A DNA stretch of 9,318 nt, taken from the NCBI GenBank assembly GCA_030612185.1, contig JAUWOI010000139.1, forward strand, positions 1 through 9,318. Direction: 5' to 3'. This stretch comes from Anaerolineae bacterium. GTDB taxonomy: Bacteria > Chloroflexota > Anaerolineae > B4-G1. Of the stretch, positions 1 to 6,251 are shown one piece after another; within the stretch, counting starts at the first letter, position 1, and every line of letters begins with the position of its first letter. A program made the translations under genes and the position numbers. The notes below the pieces were generated by a model. The model was not told where the DNA came from. It did no database searches and saw only the letters and a program-made list of their open reading frames with translations.

Positions 1-294
1 GTGGGGGCAGGTTTTCGTCGCCTGTGGGCCGGAGAGAGAAGCGCCGCAATGAGGGCAGAAAAGTGCCTGGTGGCGCACCGCCTGGCCGCAGCAAGAACAA
101 GTTGCGCGGGAGCCGACGAGGGGGGCAACAGTGATCCGCTGGCCGCACTGCTTGCAGAAGCGCGCTCCAGCGCGCAGCGCTACCCCGCAGTGGGGGCACG
201 TTGGCGTAGCAGCAGGCGGCAGGACGCTCCGGCACCGCCGACAAAAGCGCGCCTCAGGCCGATTGGTCGTACCACACTGCTGACAGACGTTCAC
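1..294 (-). CDS. Multi-zinc-ribbon protein (3' end outside window)
   Basis: The first 98 codons are visible and run off the left edge without a stop. Seen directly: three complete zinc ribbons of the form CxxC-x10-CxxC (C4/C7/C18/C21, C33/C36/C47/C50, C66/C69/C80/C83) and the start of a fourth (C96-P-H). Units repeat about every 30 residues and share an 'A-x-F-C-x-x-C' second knuckle. The N-terminal ribbon of the kinase encoded upstream has the same layout. The GTG start at 294 overlaps the stop of the NERD-FHA gene by 4 bp (GTGA), with a weak purine-rich site (GAAGAG) just before it, so translational coupling is likely. Such ribbons commonly bind protein or nucleic acid. What follows the array cannot be seen, and an effector, phosphatase or membrane segment is possible. 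Function unassigned. Confidence 0.85.
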   Translation of the reverse strand, partial: MNVCQQCGTTNRPEARFCRRCRSVLPPAATPTCPHCGVALRAGARFCKQCGQRITVAPLVGSRATCSCCGQAVRHQALFCPHCGASLSGPQATKTCPH

Positions 295-1265
295 ATCTCT
301 TCGCTTTCGTGCAGCAGCAGCGTGTAGGCGGCCGGGCCGAAGCGGACGATGGAGTTGTTCTTCACAGCGAAGTCTGTCTTCTCCACGGCACACTCGGCTT
401 CGGGACCACCGCCATAACTGACGAAAGAGCCGCTGGTGCTGTCCAAATCGCGCACGACCCAGCGCTCGCCGTGTCGGTACATCTCGGCATGGTAACGCGA
501 CACTGTGGGGTCGCTGATGATCAGGTCGTTTTCGGATGCCCGCCCGACGGTGATAACCTCCTTGCTGATCTGATCCAGACGGAAAAGTGGCGCCGACAGT
601 GTGTGGCCCCGTGCCACCAGCACGGCGAACGGCGCTGGCTGCCAGTCCGACAGTTTTTGCGTTGGCTGCATCAACTGCCACCGTTTCAACGCAATCAGTT
701 GGGGAATGCGGCTCATCTCCTGGCGCGACAGATCAATCTTCTTCGATGAGCACATCGCTAGCGCGATCAGGAACGCAGGCAGTCCTACAGCCTGCACGGG
801 CCAATCGCCGATGTCTATCTTGCTGCCGGCTGGCAAGTCTGGATGTAGGATAACGTAGGTCATCACATCCGCCCAGTTCATCGGCCGGGAACGCACCAGG
901 CCAGCGCTGATCTCTTCGGCATGGGCCTGGCACCATTCCTTCCAACTGTAGTAGTTGCGCTGTGCCTGCTTGAAGGGGTTGGGCCGGTCGGGGTTCAGTA
1001 TGACCTCGCTGCCGTCGTCACAGATCGCTTTCCAGTCGCCCTCACGCCCGCCGACGATGCGATCCCAGACGTGCTTGAGTTCTGCCAGAAAGATGCCGTC
1101 ACGCTTGAGCACGACCAGGTCAATCTCGTTGCCCTGCCCGGCGAAGAAGTTGTGCAGGAGAACGAAATGCTCCTGTTGGGGATGAAGATACTGGTATAGT
1201 TCGAGCAGTGCCTTCTGCTCGGCTGCATGGCGTGGCTTGCTACCGTACCATACCTCGACGCTCAT
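291..1265 (-). CDS. NERD nuclease-like domain fused to C-terminal FHA domain
   Basis: A 324-residue protein. Residues about 12-140 look like a NERD (nuclease-related) domain: E16, then D49 in 'NEIDLVV', then E62-x-K64 in 'LAELKH', the D...ExK pattern of PD-(D/E)xK-type nucleases. Residues about 225-320 form an FHA domain, with G241-R242, S256-R257-x-H259 and 'DLDSTSGS' at 273-280. The usual Asn of 'STNG' is Ser278. FHA domains bind phosphothreonine, so a plausible partner is the kinase encoded just upstream or one of its substrates. No membrane segment or signal peptide is evident, so a cytoplasmic location is likely. The start at 1265 is chosen because a near-consensus AAAGGAGGT lies 6 nt before it; the frame stays open back to 1364 but has no comparable site there. 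The stop overlaps the next gene by 4 bp. Nuclease activity is inferred from motifs only. Confidence 0.88.
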   Translation of the reverse strand: MSVEVWYGSKPRHAAEQKALLELYQYLHPQQEHFVLLHNFFAGQGNEIDLVVLKRDGIFLAELKHVWDRIVGGREGDWKAICDDGSEVILNPDRPNPFKQAQRNYYSWKEWCQAHAEEISAGLVRSRPMNWADVMTYVILHPDLPAGSKIDIGDWPVQAVGLPAFLIALAMCSSKKIDLSRQEMSRIPQLIALKRWQLMQPTQKLSDWQPAPFAVLVARGHTLSAPLFRLDQISKEVITVGRASENDLIISDPTVSRYHAEMYRHGERWVVRDLDSTSGSFVSYGGGPEAECAVEKTDFAVKNNSIVRFGPAAYTLLLHESEEM

Positions 1266-1367
1266 CAGAGCACCTCCTTTTGCCCACCAAGGGCTGTCCT
1301 TGTGTGAAAACCGATTTGCCCCATCACGGGGCCGCCGGCGTGTCGGAGTTAAACTCCAATACACCGA
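1266..1367 (-). promoter_or_regulatory. 102-bp spacer with strong RBS and short dyads
   Basis: This is the only sizeable gap inside the VWA-kinase-NERD-FHA-zinc-ribbon run. It contains a near-consensus Shine-Dalgarno (minus-strand AAAGGAGGT, 1280-1272) that fixes the start of the NERD-FHA gene. Three perfect dyads also lie in it: CAAGG/CCTTG (1288-1302), GCCCC/GGGGC (1318-1332) and GGAGTT-A-AACTCC (1345-1357). None is followed by a T-run on the minus strand, so an intrinsic terminator is not supported. No convincing -35/-10 pair was seen. The 1345-1357 palindrome could be a protein-binding site and the others weak RNA hairpins, but this is speculative. Confidence 0.4.
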
Positions 1368-3674
1368 TCATTCTACAGGCTTCAGCCAGTTCCCGGCTAC
1401 CCAGCCCATTGTACCATCAGGTGACTTAACGCGCCACCAGGTGTAGCCGCTGGCGGCGCGGGGGCCGTCCAGCACCTCCAGTTGCGTGCCAGGTTCCACT
1501 CGCGTGACTATGGCTGCGTCCGTCCCCGGCGCTTGCCGCACGTTGAGCCGCTTTCCGTCAGTCACGGCGACCACCTGTGCGCCGATGTAGATCTCGCCGG
1601 GCCGCACAGTCTGTGTGGGCTGCCGGTGCGTGGGCGTGACCGCCCACGTCGGACGCGGCGTGATTGTGGCTGTCTGCTTCAATGGGGGTGTTGGCATGTT
1701 CACGATAGCATAACCGGCGACCTGGTAGAGTATCCACCCGCAATAAGACAGAGAGCCCAGCAGGATGAGCGAGGCAAAGAGCCAAGGGACCAGCCGACGG
1801 CCCGGCTGGTTCAGCGCCCGAATGGTGCCGATGGCCAGCCCGACGATGGCACCGGCGCCCGTCGGCAATGCCCAGCCGCCAACTACATCGGCACGGCGCA
1901 CAAGGCCCCAGGAAGCGTAGCATATCTGGTTGGCTATCATCAGGGGCACCCCGAGGAGAAGGAAGTAGAACAGTAGTCGAAATGCCTTCCCTTTCCACGA
2001 AGCCTGTGCGCGGCGGGCACGCAGCCACGCCAGCGACAATGCTACGGTTCCCATCCCGATGTAGGTGAGCCGTGCTGCGGGAGCATTCATACCCAGGAAG
2101 GCCAGGTATCCACCTACCATCACGCCGATGACCAGGGCCAACCCGATTTGGCCCAATGCCCGCAGCCAGGGGAAGGTCACCCGTCCACGCACCGCTATGG
2201 TTTGTTCCTCGTAGGCTGTCTTGAGTTTGAGTTGCACCGCCAGTTGTGTGCCCTGCGGTACGCAGCCGGTGTCCACCGTGACCGTGACGTCGCTCTCGCC
2301 GTCGAAGCGGCTGGGAACGGTAAGCCAGGATGCTGGAGGGTCCATCGCGATCGTGCCCTTCAGCGGACCCCGGCCCGCGCGGTTGCGGATGCGAAGGCTG
2401 CGTTGGGCCTTATCGCCGGGGGCAATGCGCCCGAAGCGCAAGGCGCGGGGACGCAGTCGCAGCGCCGGGTAGGGCAGGCGCGGGTTGAGGACGTGGAGGA
2501 AGGCCTCCAATCCCTCATCCTGATCACCGCCGGCCTGCACGATGCCCGCCGCCTTGTCCGCCAGGTCGGCCCGGAAAAGCGAATGTCTCAACCAGCGCTC
2601 AAACTCGCCGCTGTACAGGAGTTTCTTGGCCGCGTCCCACTGCGCGTCGCACAGGTGGGCCAACTCTCGCGGTGTACGCGCCTGCCGTCCATCGGAGAAA
2701 GTGAAGGGAGCCTTGACCTCGCCAAGAAGCGCAGACTGCACATCCTGGAGAGCGGTGCGGAAAGCGTGAGCCTCGGGGCGCTGTTGGTGATCGTCCTGGA
2801 GCGCACTCTGCAGTACCGCCCGCAGCGCAGGGTCCAGTGTGTTCAGTTTGGGGTAGTCGAGCGGATGATCGCGTGGATCGTCGTCGGTCAGCAGGTGGTA
2901 GAGTGTGGCCGCCAGCGAGTAAACGTCGGAGCGGGGGGAGGATTCGGCGTTGTACATCTCCGGCGCAGCGTACCCTTCGGTGCCATAGATGCTGGATTTC
3001 TGCACGCCAACCTGTCCGCCGGGCTGGACAACCAGGCGGGCCTTGGCCGTGCCGAAGTCCACCAGGCGGGCCTCGCCGGTGTTCTCATCAATGATGATGT
3101 TGGCCGGCTTGATGTCGTGGTGGACAACAGGCGGCTTCTGCCGGGCCAGATAGGTGAGCACACCGCACAGTTGGATACCCCAGCGCAGAATGTCTTCGAC
3201 GGGGTAAGGTTTGCCCGGCACCATGTCACCCTGGGCGTCCTCGTGGGTCAACCCCTGGAGCAGGTCGTCTCCCTCGACGTACTCCATCACGATGTAATTG
3301 CGGCCGCCCTCGGAGAAATAGGAACTGATGTCAGGGATGCAGTGGTGGCGCAGTTGGGCCAGCATGCGGCCCTCTGCCTGGAAGCGTTGCTGGGCTTCTT
3401 GCACCGCCTGGGGGTCTGTCAGGTCGAAGTACTGGAGCATCTCCTTGATGACGCGACGGCGGCCGAAGGCTTCCATGTCCGCCACCACGTAGACGGCGCC
3501 CATGCCGCCCTTGCCCAGTGGCTGGACGATGCGGTAGACGCCGCGCATCACCTGGCCGGATTGCAAGGCGACGTAGGCCCTTGTCCCGCCGGGCGCGAAC
3601 GGGTTGCCGCAGCCGGCGCAGAACTGGGCGGTGTCACGGTTGTGATGGTGGCAGTGTGGGCACTCCTGTGTCAT
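1368..3674 (-). CDS. Membrane Ser/Thr protein kinase: zinc ribbon, kinase, Ig-like, TM, SH3b
   Basis: A 768-residue protein. An N-terminal zinc ribbon has C5/C8/C19/C22. The protein-kinase domain spans about 47-315: glycine loop G54-K-G-G-M-G59, Lys77 in 'VIKEM', Glu101 as the probable helix-C glutamate, catalytic loop 'HHDIKPAN' with D187, K189 and N192 (HHD instead of HRD), D206-F-G, and A237-P-E. It looks catalytically competent. A helical region follows (about 335-398), then a beta-rich Ig/ASH-like domain (about 404-500; 'LRFGRIAPG', 'WLTV'). Five hydrophobic segments lie at about 505-528, 533-552, 565-585, 603-620 and 627-650, then a Pro/Thr-rich linker and a bacterial SH3 domain (about 697-766; 'LNVRQAPG', 'GWVAGNWL'). 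With an odd number of segments, the kinase would be cytoplasmic and SH3b outside, where it might touch cell wall or surface material. The start is 3 bp after the VWA stop, with GGAG 6 nt upstream, so the genes are probably co-translated. Substrates are unknown; the FHA protein is a candidate reader. Confidence 0.93.
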   Translation of the reverse strand: MTQECPHCHHHNRDTAQFCAGCGNPFAPGGTRAYVALQSGQVMRGVYRIVQPLGKGGMGAVYVVADMEAFGRRRVIKEMLQYFDLTDPQAVQEAQQRFQAEGRMLAQLRHHCIPDISSYFSEGGRNYIVMEYVEGDDLLQGLTHEDAQGDMVPGKPYPVEDILRWGIQLCGVLTYLARQKPPVVHHDIKPANIIIDENTGEARLVDFGTAKARLVVQPGGQVGVQKSSIYGTEGYAAPEMYNAESSPRSDVYSLAATLYHLLTDDDPRDHPLDYPKLNTLDPALRAVLQSALQDDHQQRPEAHAFRTALQDVQSALLGEVKAPFTFSDGRQARTPRELAHLCDAQWDAAKKLLYSGEFERWLRHSLFRADLADKAAGIVQAGGDQDEGLEAFLHVLNPRLPYPALRLRPRALRFGRIAPGDKAQRSLRIRNRAGRGPLKGTIAMDPPASWLTVPSRFDGESDVTVTVDTGCVPQGTQLAVQLKLKTAYEEQTIAVRGRVTFPWLRALGQIGLALVIGVMVGGYLAFLGMNAPAARLTYIGMGTVALSLAWLRARRAQASWKGKAFRLLFYFLLLGVPLMIANQICYASWGLVRRADVVGGWALPTGAGAIVGLAIGTIRALNQPGRRLVPWLFASLILLGSLSYCGWILYQVAGYAIVNMPTPPLKQTATITPRPTWAVTPTHRQPTQTVRPGEIYIGAQVVAVTDGKRLNVRQAPGTDAAIVTRVEPGTQLEVLDGPRAASGYTWWRVKSPDGTMGWVAGNWLKPVE

Positions 3675-3677
3675 TTT

Positions 3678-5054
3678 CTACTCCGTCAACTTCTGCGTCA
3701 ACTTGCGCGTCTCGTAGCGCAGTTTCTTCGTGCGGCGCGAGTCAGCCTGGCCGCCTCGTTCCAGTTCCAGCGCCTGCTGCTCCGCCTCGGCGGCCAATTC
3801 CTTCTCGCCCATATCCAGCAAACGGGTGGCGGCGGCGCGCAGTTTGCGGGTCGCGCCGGTCACATCCCCCGCCTCCAGGTCGGTTCTCGCCCGTCGCTGC
3901 AACTTGTAGGCGCTCAGCGCTTCGACGATGTGCATCACCTGGGGCACCTGTTGCGCAGCCCGGGTTGGGTCGAGTGTGTATTCGACCACCACGTCGGCCC
4001 GCGTCTTGAGGCCGGCCAGGCCGCCGGCCGGGTCGTCGCAGGCCAGGAGAGCCTGGGCCAGCCGGTAGACCCCTGCCGGCCGCGGCGGCGCGATCATTTC
4101 CAGCAGCAGCGCTGGCTCCTCCCCTGCCACCAGGTCACCCAGCGGGAAACTGTAACTGCCGCCCTCGTTGACCGTCTCCAGTGGTGCGATGGACGGACGG
4201 ACGCGGTAGGCTGCCCGCACCTCCACCCCCTGCGAGGTACGCAGTTTCAGTTCCAGGTTGCGGTAGCGCACCGCCTGCGCCCGCTGCAACTCCTGGGCGA
4301 AGGCACGCGGGATGTCCTCGGCATCCTCCAGCAGGTAGGCCTCGCCGCCGGTCTGATCGGCGATGGGGATCATCAACTCCTCGTTGAACTCGCCCCCCAA
4401 TCCCATCGTGCTGATAGGGATACGTGCCTGGCGGGCACGGATGGTGTGCGTGCGGCAGTCGTCCTCGTCCAGCGTGAAGCCGTCGGTGAGTACGAGCAGC
4501 CGGTCGGCCAGGCTGGGCGAGGCACCTCGCTGCAACTCCTCAAACCCCAACGCCATCCCCCGCCCGATGTACGTATCGTCCCCCAGTTGCAGCATGTCCA
4601 GCCCGTCCACGACGTCGAGCAGTCGCCGTCTGTCGGTGCCGGCGGTGTTGGGAACGAGCGTGACCGCCTGTCCCGCGAAGGCGACCAGCGCGAAACGGTC
4701 GGCGGGGCGGAGTTGCTCGACGGCGGCCCAGAGTGCATCCCTGACGCGGTCAATCTTGCGCGGCAGGCGGGTCAGCACTTCGTCGGGGATGTCCGCCGAC
4801 TGCCAGGCCGGCACTCCGTCCACCAGCACCTCTTTCAGAACCCCTAGCCGCGCCAGTTCCTCGAACTGTGCGTCGGTGGCCAGGCGGATGTGCATCGATT
4901 CGCTCGCGTCCACAACCAGCGCGAGGTTGACGGGCAGCGATGCAGATTCGGCGCCTCCGCCCACCTCCAGCAGCAGGTAGACCAACCGCTGGCTGCCGGT
5001 GATGGGAAGAGCGGGTGTATTCACCGTACAGGTCAAACTCAGTGTTTCAGCCAT
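3678..5054 (-). CDS. VWA (von Willebrand factor A) domain protein with MIDAS
   Basis: A 458-residue soluble protein with no signal peptide. An N-terminal beta-rich stretch (1-40) leads into a VWA domain (about 43-255) with a complete metal-ion-dependent adhesion site: D49-x-S51-x-S53, T161 in 'DDTYIG', and D191 in 'LTDG'. Between the DxSxS strand and the next helix ('RVRDALWAAVEQL') is an insertion of about 45 residues (about 55-98), which is unusual. Residues 262-360 form a beta-sandwich-like segment, and the C-terminus (about 370-458) is helical, charged and probably coiled ('AEAEQQALELERGG'). Intracellular MIDAS VWA proteins generally act as metal-dependent adaptors and are often encoded beside kinases, PP2C phosphatases and FHA proteins, as here. 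The ATG at 5054 follows GGAAGGGATTAG, an acceptable RBS. The stop is 3 bp before the kinase start, indicating tight coupling. Its partner is not known. Confidence 0.92.
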   Translation of the reverse strand: MAETLSLTCTVNTPALPITGSQRLVYLLLEVGGGAESASLPVNLALVVDASESMHIRLATDAQFEELARLGVLKEVLVDGVPAWQSADIPDEVLTRLPRKIDRVRDALWAAVEQLRPADRFALVAFAGQAVTLVPNTAGTDRRRLLDVVDGLDMLQLGDDTYIGRGMALGFEELQRGASPSLADRLLVLTDGFTLDEDDCRTHTIRARQARIPISTMGLGGEFNEELMIPIADQTGGEAYLLEDAEDIPRAFAQELQRAQAVRYRNLELKLRTSQGVEVRAAYRVRPSIAPLETVNEGGSYSFPLGDLVAGEEPALLLEMIAPPRPAGVYRLAQALLACDDPAGGLAGLKTRADVVVEYTLDPTRAAQQVPQVMHIVEALSAYKLQRRARTDLEAGDVTGATRKLRAAATRLLDMGEKELAAEAEQQALELERGGQADSRRTKKLRYETRKLTQKLTE

Positions 5055-5079
5055 CTAATCCCTTCCCGCATCCGATTCT

Positions 5080-5128
5080 GCAATCCGCAATTCGCAATTC
5101 GCCATTCGCCATTCGCAATTCGTAATTC
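5080..5128. repeat. Imperfect 7-bp tandem repeat (consensus GCAATTC)
   Basis: Seven consecutive heptamers are visible: GCAATCC, GCAATTC, GCAATTC, GCCATTC, GCCATTC, GCAATTC, GTAATTC. A degenerate unit flanks each side. The array fills the 77-bp gap between the stop of the DA1-like peptidase gene and the RBS of the VWA gene, and is more AT-rich than its surroundings. Short heptanucleotide tandem repeats are known as dispersed intergenic elements in some bacteria. Whether this one is dispersed cannot be judged from one copy. There are no spacers, so it is not a CRISPR. Confidence 0.85.
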
Positions 5129-5131
5129 GCA

Positions 5132-5899
5132 CTATTCCGCCCGCCGGCAGAAGGCCAGCACGCCGGACATGCCACCACGCCGTTCCAGTTCTAGCATCTT
5201 GTGTAACCCCTCTCCGTACAACCCGTCCCGTTGTTTCATCAACGCCACTTTCTTGATCGCCCCCATTGTTTGCAGCGTCTTGTAGGCCACCCACTCGGCA
5301 AATCCCTCGCGCACGAGCGGGTTCTGAAGGAGCGGGCAGTTCTCCCCTTGCCAGGCGTGGGCCCATTCGTGGGCCGCGGTCTGGATGAGCAATATCTGCG
5401 GCAGGCCAGAGAGGATGTACATCACTCGCTTGCGCCCCTTACGGACGAATAGCCCAACCACCTTTTCCGGATCATCGTGGGGAGCGTGGGATGCCTCCGT
5501 CGCCAGCCGTTGCAGGTGCTGGTGATCCACCAGCGTGAAGTGGGTGCCGACGTTGAGCCCCAGGTGCAATTGGGCGGTCGCAACGTGGGCCACGCGTTCG
5601 AAGAGCGCCTGTGCCCGGGCTGGGTCGTAGACGGCGGTCTGGTGGCAGTGGGCGCAGATGCGCCGCCCGTCGGGCAGGCGGACGTGATTGGCTCCCATCG
5701 GCAGACCACACACGTCGCAGCGCGGCGCCGTCTCCTGGCAGCGGCGGCAGACGACGATGGATTGCCCTTGGCGGGGCTCAGGCCAAGGCTCATCGGGGAT
5801 ACCGTTGGGTGCGTAGACCCAACCCCGCCCCCACAGGCGGCGGCCGCAGAGGTGGCAGTGTTTGGGGTGCTTGGATGTTGGTCTGCTCTGTTGGGACAT
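5132..5899 (-). CDS. DA1-like LIM-type zinc metallopeptidase
   Basis: A 255-residue protein without signal peptide or membrane segment. The N-terminal third carries a LIM-like pair of zinc modules: C15xxC18-x32-C51xxC54, then after six residues C61xxC64-x17-C82xxC85. The C-terminal half carries a zincin site 'AHEWAHAW' (H177, E178, H181) and, 17 residues beyond H181, 'REGFAEW', whose E198 is the likely third zinc ligand. This order, and the spacing HExxHAW...xEGxxx, match the DA1 family; plant DA1 is a LIM-containing peptidase activated by ubiquitination. Bacterial substrates are unknown. It is first in the run leading to the VWA and kinase genes (77 bp to the VWA start). The ATG at 5899 has only a weak, distant RBS (AGGA, 11 nt away). 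A perfect 41-bp repeat covers codons about 12-26, and an older start may lie beyond the cassette at 6655-6657, so the first 11 or so residues may be new. Confidence 0.82.
   Translation of the reverse strand: MSQQSRPTSKHPKHCHLCGRRLWGRGWVYAPNGIPDEPWPEPRQGQSIVVCRRCQETAPRCDVCGLPMGANHVRLPDGRRICAHCHQTAVYDPARAQALFERVAHVATAQLHLGLNVGTHFTLVDHQHLQRLATEASHAPHDDPEKVVGLFVRKGRKRVMYILSGLPQILLIQTAAHEWAHAWQGENCPLLQNPLVREGFAEWVAYKTLQTMGAIKKVALMKQRDGLYGEGLHKMLELERRGGMSGVLAFCRRAE
5824..5864. repeat. 41-bp perfect direct repeat, copy A (inside DA1-like gene)
   Basis: It is identical over 41 bp to 6609-6649 and offset by exactly 785 bp; the flanking bases differ on both sides (5823/6608 and 5865/6650). On the minus strand it encodes the first zinc knuckle of the DA1-like protein (H-C-H-L-C-G-R-R-L-W). 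Together with copy B it brackets the toxin-antitoxin cassette. Forty-one base pairs is longer than usual transposon target-site duplications. Confidence 0.95.
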
Positions 5900-5961
5900 G
5901 CGTCGTTCAATCCTGGGGCCTCAATCTGCAGAAAAGCGCAGTGGTCAGCCTCGCGTCAAAC

Positions 5962-5990
5962 TTTACGCTCAATTGAGAGTGTGATATAAT
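5962..5990 (+). promoter_or_regulatory. Extended -10 promoter of the antitoxin-toxin cassette
   Basis: The -35-like TTTACG (5962-5967) is followed by a 17-bp spacer and a perfect TATAAT (5985-5990) with the extended TGn motif (TGA at 5982-5984). Transcription would begin near 5997, immediately before the antitoxin RBS, leaving a very short leader. It is the clearest promoter in the window and is notably AT-rich against the GC-rich surroundings. Confidence 0.75.
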
Positions 5991-5999
5991 CGAATTATA
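5985..5999. promoter_or_regulatory. Inverted repeat over the -10 box, possible operator
   Basis: TATAAT-CGA-ATTATA is a perfect dyad with 6-bp arms that includes the whole -10 hexamer. Antitoxins often autoregulate by binding dyads at the promoter, so this could be the operator. It could also be chance in AT-rich promoter DNA. It places a second TATAAT on the minus strand, but no good -35 lies at the right distance from it. Confidence 0.35.
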
Positions 6000-6004
6000 G
6001 GAGG
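5999..6004 (+). promoter_or_regulatory. Shine-Dalgarno that fixes the antitoxin start
   Basis: AGGAGG lies 7 nt before the ATG at 6012. This favours that ATG over the in-frame GTG at 6006, which would be almost adjacent to the site. Confidence 0.8.
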
Positions 6005-6011
6005 TGTGTCA

Positions 6012-6251
6012 ATGCTTCAGATTGTTAGTGCTGTTTATGAGAAAGGAATGTTCATACCTCTCACTGACGTTCATCTGCCCGAGCGACAGAGGGTCAGGCT
6101 CGTTTTCGTTCCAGAAGACAGGGCGGCTTCGGTAGATGACTTGCCGGCCTTAGCACTGGCCATGTTGGCTGAACAGAGCCCCAGTTTTGCCTTCCTGGCC
6201 GACCCCCGCGAAGACATTTACTCTCTTGAGGATGGAGAGCCGGTGTCGTGA
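6012..6251 (+). CDS. AF2212-like (DUF104-type) antitoxin
   Basis: A 79-residue protein beginning MLQIVSAVYEKGMF. The N-terminal pattern 'AVYEKGMFIPL...LPERQRVRL' is the short beta-hairpin, AbrB-like motif of the AF2212/DUF104 antitoxin family. The C-terminal half has an acidic tail ('DPREDIYSLEDGEPVS') like those of antitoxins paired with PemK/MazF-like toxins, where such tails bind the toxin. The reading frame is intact. It has its own promoter and a strong RBS, and is the only intact plus-strand gene in the window. Its stop overlaps the GTG start of the toxin gene by 4 bp (GTGA), the usual coupling in these modules. Since the toxin frame is broken, it may now be an orphan antitoxin, or may act against related toxins elsewhere. 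Confidence 0.85.
   Translation: MLQIVSAVYEKGMFIPLTDVHLPERQRVRLVFVPEDRAASVDDLPALALAMLAEQSPSFAFLADPREDIYSLEDGEPVS

Noticed and set aside
291..1265. BREX/Pgl component because of the NERD domain
   Set aside because: PglW-type proteins carry NERD and kinase on one chain and occur with PglX/PglZ-type genes; none is present in this window.
2148..4847. Very long plus-strand open frame (about 899 codons)
   Set aside because: It is antisense to the kinase and VWA genes, whose motifs are unmistakable. The antisense translation is Gln/Ala/Val/Arg/Leu-rich without recognisable domains, as expected from GC-rich shadow frames.
5080..5128. CRISPR array
   Set aside because: Units are 7 bp and contiguous, with no spacers and no cas genes.
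5900..5960. Minus-strand promoter for the DA1-like gene (TTGACG at 5959-5954)
   Set aside because: No acceptable -10 lies 16-18 bp downstream; the best hexamer is CTTTTC. The transcription start of the cluster remains unknown.
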